From Phalacrocorax aristotelis (lineage: Eukaryota > Chordata > Aves > Suliformes > Phalacrocoracidae), in assembly GCF_949628215.1 (NCBI RefSeq), contig NC_134280.1, positions 8,071,795 through 8,135,794 of the forward strand: 64,000 nucleotides of DNA, written 5' to 3'. This document shows positions 61,201 to 64,000 of this stretch, one piece after another. The notes below the pieces were generated by a model. It ran no database searches and was not told the origin of the DNA. It worked only from the letters and a program-made list of their open reading frames with translations. The position numbers were made by a program, and so were the translations under genes. Every line of letters begins with the position of its first letter. Within the stretch, counting starts at the first letter, position 1.

Positions 61201-63928
61201 ATTTTGATTTATGTATATATCCATTCAATATGTAGCTCTCTATCACTACACAGACAAGCCCTGCACTATGTATTTCTTCCTGTTAAAGTGTTTCAGGCTT
61301 ATGCATACCTAGCTCAGGTCATACATAAAATACTCTAAGCTTTTTATTGCATAAGGACCTGTAACGCTACAGTTTTGGTAACAAGCGTGCTGCAAGTTTG
61401 AACCTACCTCAGATTTTGCACAAAAATAATTAAGTTACTTCTGAAACGTACTTAGAAACTAGCAGGTATTTCTTGCTGGAACACCATGACATGTCCACCT
61501 GCACAGCCAGCAAAGATAAACAACTTCATGCCAGACAAAAGAGTTGGCCAACACTGTAACCTGCTTTTACCCAACCCAACTGAAGCCGAAATTTGAGACA
61601 CTGCAAGGTTTGTGAGATTCCACCCCTTGGTAGACCAAGGGCTGCTCTGGTCTAGACTGTAACATCTGTCACCGTCTCAATCTGTTTATTTTGTCATGAA
61701 AAGCCAAGATCTGAGAAAACTCGTCCTTGCCAATTTGTGATACGCCACCACCGTTATTAACTGTTTTTGCAAAGCTGCGATAAGATACTGATGCAAAGTC
61801 CTTTAAAAAAAAAAAAACAACCACCAACCAGTCAAATACCTAGAATATTACTGTTTTTCTAACTATTGCCTCCAATACTGGATATAAAAAAGGATTAAAA
61901 TTTTCAGGTTGGGATCTCCAGTTCCACACCTGTTAGAAAAATCACTCAATTACAGAGAGTACTTAAACAAAAGAATTCAGTTATTCAGAACATATTCTGT
62001 ATTCAGATTCAGCATACTCAGTTCATTACTTGAAACTAGAGAGCAAGCATTTCCTCATCAGATTTAAGGATTTTTCTTGTCTATTATGACTTATCAAGCC
62101 GCTTAAGACTAGACTAGTTAAATTAATTTACACTGTTTTTAAGAACAGATACATAATCCATATGGATACACGCAGAGCCATATTCTAATTGTCAGGTGCA
62201 CCATGCTAGCACTACCACTGACTTCATTAAGAAAAACGTGTGCTCCTACACATCAGCCTTTCAAACCATGGCACATACGCACCAGCCGGATTCGAGACAT
62301 CTAAATGCAACCTTCGCACATCTGAAATGCATTTGCTGATGGTGCCTATTTTTTAAAATTTTGATGGTAGAAGATAAAAATCTAATTGCTGCTAATTAAA
62401 ATGATTCAAAGTTGAAAAGAAATATCGTTATTGCTTCTAAATTACTGATAGGACACCAGGATTCCTGCAAACAGACCAAACTTTACAATCCAGCAAAGGA
62501 ACATAACACTTGTCAGTCAGACCGCCAAAATTGTGGGCATATTGTTACCGCCTATAAAGCCATACTTACATTTCGATTAAATTTTGTGAAGGAATGATGC
62601 ATATAAAACCTGTGCATGTAAACAATTGCAGTATTTATCGTAAGCTGAGATCTGGAAGATTAAATTAAGGAAACACTATACATGGAGAAAATTGTTTACA
62701 ACAACCGAAAGCGATGTGCTTTCATTGCTTTCAACACATTGTCTTCAGGGTGAAAACGAATTAAGGACGTGACACTTCAGAACTTTACTGATATTGACAG
62801 GTACTTAGCCCATATTAACACGTATCTTTCCTGTCTGCTCGCAGGCGGCGTGGAGGTTCCTGCACCAGACCAGCCACATCTCACCCACTGAATGAAAGTG
62901 GGCGGCACACGCTGAAATACGGCCTCAAGTGCTTTTGTGTTGCTCCAATTCAAGCGTTCCGGTTGGGGATTTGAGCTTTCCCTCTTAACTCTGACCTCCT
63001 TTTTTCTTAAATTAAAGAAGGGCTAAGGGGAGACGCCCGCTTCAACGGAAGCGACTCCGCAAGCAGCCAGGACCTACTTTGGAAGTGTCTAAGCCGGCAC
63101 AAACGCGGCCACAAGGCCGGGTGGGCGCCCCGGGGAGCCCCCGCCGCCCGGAGCCCCGCCGACACCCGGCCCCTCTCTCACACGCCGACAAAGGCGGCGA
63201 AGCGGGGGCTGCGGGAGGCTCCTCCTCCCGCTCTGTGCCGCGGCTCCATCCCGCCGGGGAGCGGGAAGAGCCCCAGGGCGGGTTACCACACGGGTGGGGA
63301 CGGACTCCCACCGCCCGCTGCCGCCAGCCCCGGCCCGTCGCCCCCCTCAGCGCGCTGCCGCCAGCCCCGGCCCGTCGCCCCCCTCAGCGCGCTGCCGCCA
63401 GCCCCGGCCCGTCGCCCCCCTCAGCGCGCTGCCGCCAGCCCCGGCCCGTCGCCCCCCTCAGCGCGCTGCCGCCAGCCCCGGCCCCTCGCCCCCCTCAGCG
63501 CGCTGCCGCCAGCCCCGGCCCCTCGCCCCCCTCAGCGCGCTGCCGCCAGCCCCGGCCCCTCGCCCCCCTCAGCGCGCTGCCGCCAGCCCCGGCCCCTCGC
63601 CCGACCCCTCGGCTCCCTCAGCGCACTGCCGCCCGCCCCGGCCCGGCCCGCCGCCCGACCCCTCGGCTCCCTCAGCCCGCTCCCGCCCGCCGCCCGGCCC
63701 CGCCGCCCCGCCGGGATACACGTTGAGGCGCTGGCCCATATCCTGGATGAGGTTGGCCGCCTGCTGCCGGTACGAGAGCTCCTTGTCGGCCTCCACCCCG
63801 CAGCGCCGCGAGGGCGTGTTCTCCAGCTGCTCGCGGCTGAAGAACCAGCGCGATGCCGTCGAGGAGGAGCCGCCGCCGCCTCCCCGCGCCGAGGAACCCG
63901 CGCCTGAGCCCGCCGTCGCCGCCGCCAT
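41830..63928 (-). CDS. CCNT2: CCNT2, cyclin T2 (P-TEFb regulatory subunit)
   Basis: Cyclin T2 pairs with CDK9 to form P-TEFb, which releases paused RNA polymerase II in the nucleus. Nine exons join in phase: 63928-63720, 62651-62570, 55736-55608, 54494-54434, 53332-53270, 46894-46849, 45521-45358, 43546-43476 and 43245-41830. They give 746 residues (human 730). The two cyclin folds span about residues 27-270, with [34 protein letters not shown] and [20 protein letters not shown]. After the cyclin boxes comes [12 protein letters not shown], with Asn277 at the place where cyclin T1 carries the cysteine (Cys261 in human) needed for Tat-TAR binding. This is the known T1/T2 difference. The C-terminal part has His-rich, poly-Ser and poly-Pro tracts. 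No frame break is seen. Confidence 0.97.
43476..43546 (-). CDS. CCNT2: CCNT2 coding exon 8
   Basis: Residues 252-275, [24 protein letters not shown], the end of the cyclin region. Acceptor ACCCAG, donor GTAAG, ending in phase 0. Confidence 0.96.
45358..45521 (-). CDS. CCNT2: CCNT2 coding exon 7
   Basis: Residues 197-252, [40 protein letters not shown] and [14 protein letters not shown], the second cyclin box. Acceptor CAACAG, donor GTAAGC, ending in phase 1. Confidence 0.97.
46849..46894 (-). CDS. CCNT2: CCNT2 coding exon 6 (46 bp)
   Basis: Residues 182-197, [15 protein letters not shown], identical to mammals. The acceptor TTACAG follows a good pyrimidine tract. The donor GTTGTT is weak, although the exon ends CAACAG. 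Phase 1 in and phase 2 out fit both neighbours. Confidence 0.94.
53270..53332 (-). CDS. CCNT2: CCNT2 coding exon 5
   Basis: Residues 161-182, [21 protein letters not shown]. Acceptor CTTCAG, donor GTCAGT, ending in phase 1. Translation past the donor meets a stop soon after. Confidence 0.96.
54434..54494 (-). CDS. CCNT2: CCNT2 coding exon 4
   Basis: Residues 141-161, [20 protein letters not shown]. Acceptor TTTCAG, donor GTATGT, ending in phase 1. Confidence 0.96.
54918..54948 (+). repeat. (AT)n(CA)n dinucleotide microsatellite
   Basis: A short run of alternating AT followed by about ten CA units in CCNT2 intron 3. Confidence 0.9.
55608..55736 (-). CDS. CCNT2: CCNT2 coding exon 3
   Basis: Residues 98-140, [20 protein letters not shown] then [23 protein letters not shown]. 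Acceptor TTCAG, donor GTAGGT, phase 0 at both ends. This is part of the first cyclin box. Confidence 0.96.
55737..62569 (-). other. CCNT2: CCNT2 intron 2 (6.8 kb)
   Basis: The longest intron seen here. AT-rich, with short A runs (for example 59831 and 61805). No exon, RNA gene or mobile element was recognised on either strand. Confidence 0.65.
62570..62651 (-). CDS. CCNT2: CCNT2 coding exon 2
   Basis: Residues 70-97, [20 protein letters not shown] then FTKFNRN. The acceptor CTTCCAG is preceded 10-20 bases upstream by TTTCCTTAAT. Donor GTAAGT, ending in phase 0. Confidence 0.96.
62652..63719 (-). other. CCNT2: CCNT2 intron 1, probable U12-type
   Basis: An intron of 1068 bp with donor GTATCC and, near its end, TTTCCTTAAT (62673-62664) placed 12-14 bases before the AG. 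Both match U12-type donor and branch-point consensus. The first 400 bases are extremely GC-rich and contain the 37-bp minisatellite. Confidence 0.65.
63318..63602. repeat. 37-bp GC-rich minisatellite, seven full copies plus part of an eighth
   Basis: The unit begins CTGCCGCCAGCCCCGGCCC and restarts exactly every 37 bases at 63318, 63355, 63392, 63429, 63466, 63503, 63540 and 63577. Copies 1-4 have GTCGCC where copies 5-8 have CTCGCC, so the array has two blocks. Beyond it, CCGACCCCTCGGCTCCCTCA occurs at 63601 and again 54 bases later. Seen as CCNT2 sense strand, it is strongly G-rich with runs of six G. Confidence 0.95.
63720..63928 (-). CDS. CCNT2: CCNT2 coding exon 1
   Basis: Residues 1-70. 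An Ala/Gly/Ser-rich leader of 26 residues precedes [20 protein letters not shown] and [23 protein letters not shown]. The human leader before RWFF is only about 9 residues. The exon ends AAC GT at a GTATCC donor, splitting the Val codon, and exon 2 supplies the third base. GTATCC is the U12-type donor core. Confidence 0.94.
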
Positions 63929-64000
63929 GACACTTCCTCCCCCTCCCGCCGCCGCCCCGCCCGGCCCCGCCCCGCCGCCCTCCGCCGCCGCCGTCGCTCT

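Larger units (their letters stand above)
63040..64000 (-). promoter_or_regulatory. CCNT2: CpG-island promoter of CCNT2 (cut by window end)
   Basis: Composition turns sharply GC- and CpG-rich from about 63,040 to the window end, covering exon 1, the start of intron 1 and 72 bases upstream of the start codon. The upstream 72 bases carry several GC-box-like CCGCCC/CCCGCC words and no TATA box. The transcription start is probably close to or beyond the window end. Confidence 0.8.

Noticed and set aside
63318-63602. Regularly spaced repeats as a CRISPR-like array
   Set aside because: Copies are directly adjacent with no unique spacers, and the context is a vertebrate CpG island.
63079-63726. A 215-codon plus-strand open frame next to CCNT2
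   Set aside because: Most of it is the translated 37-bp minisatellite (a unit of 37 is not a multiple of 3, yet stops are absent because of extreme GC content). No start context or domain supports it.

Overview
The window is nuclear DNA from a bird, or at least a sauropsid. It holds intron-split vertebrate genes, compact introns and a degraded CR1-type retroposon (35,132-35,475) with CR1-like 3' octamer repeats at about 25,272-25,300. CR1 is the dominant LINE family of birds and reptiles. Three protein-coding genes were recognised by translating exons and joining them at consensus splice sites with matching reading phase. From left to right they are RAB3GAP1 (minus strand, 5' two thirds only), MAP3K19 (plus strand, whole recognisable coding region) and CCNT2 (minus strand, complete coding region). 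The same three genes are neighbours in the same relative orientation on human 2q21.3, so this is a conserved syntenic block.

Layout: 1-17,376 carries RAB3GAP1 coding exons 1-18 in reverse, with the remaining 3' exons lying to the left of base 1. A CpG-rich promoter at about 16,990-17,650 covers its first two exons. From 17.65 to 23.36 kb no coding sequence was found. This region separates the divergent RAB3GAP1 and MAP3K19 genes and presumably holds the MAP3K19 promoter and 5' leader. MAP3K19 occupies 23,391-34,377 in eight recognised coding exons, one of them about 2.46 kb long. From 34.4 to 41.8 kb lie the convergent 3' ends of MAP3K19 and CCNT2, an old CR1 copy and AT-rich non-coding DNA. 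CCNT2 runs in reverse from 63,928 to 41,830 in nine coding exons, with a CpG-island promoter cut by the window end.

The three genes have unrelated jobs: Rab3/Rab18 regulation, a MAP kinase kinase kinase, and the cyclin partner of CDK9 in P-TEFb. Their adjacency is synteny, not a pathway.

I found no evidence for a novel multi-gene system. The observations most worth following are these: CCNT2 intron 1 has the hallmarks of a minor-spliceosome (U12-type) intron; a 37-bp GC-rich minisatellite lies just inside that intron; MAP3K19 has a possible intronic polyadenylation route to a kinase-less protein; and a 26-G homopolymer sits in a RAB3GAP1 intron. All homology calls rest on recalled family sequences and were not searched.
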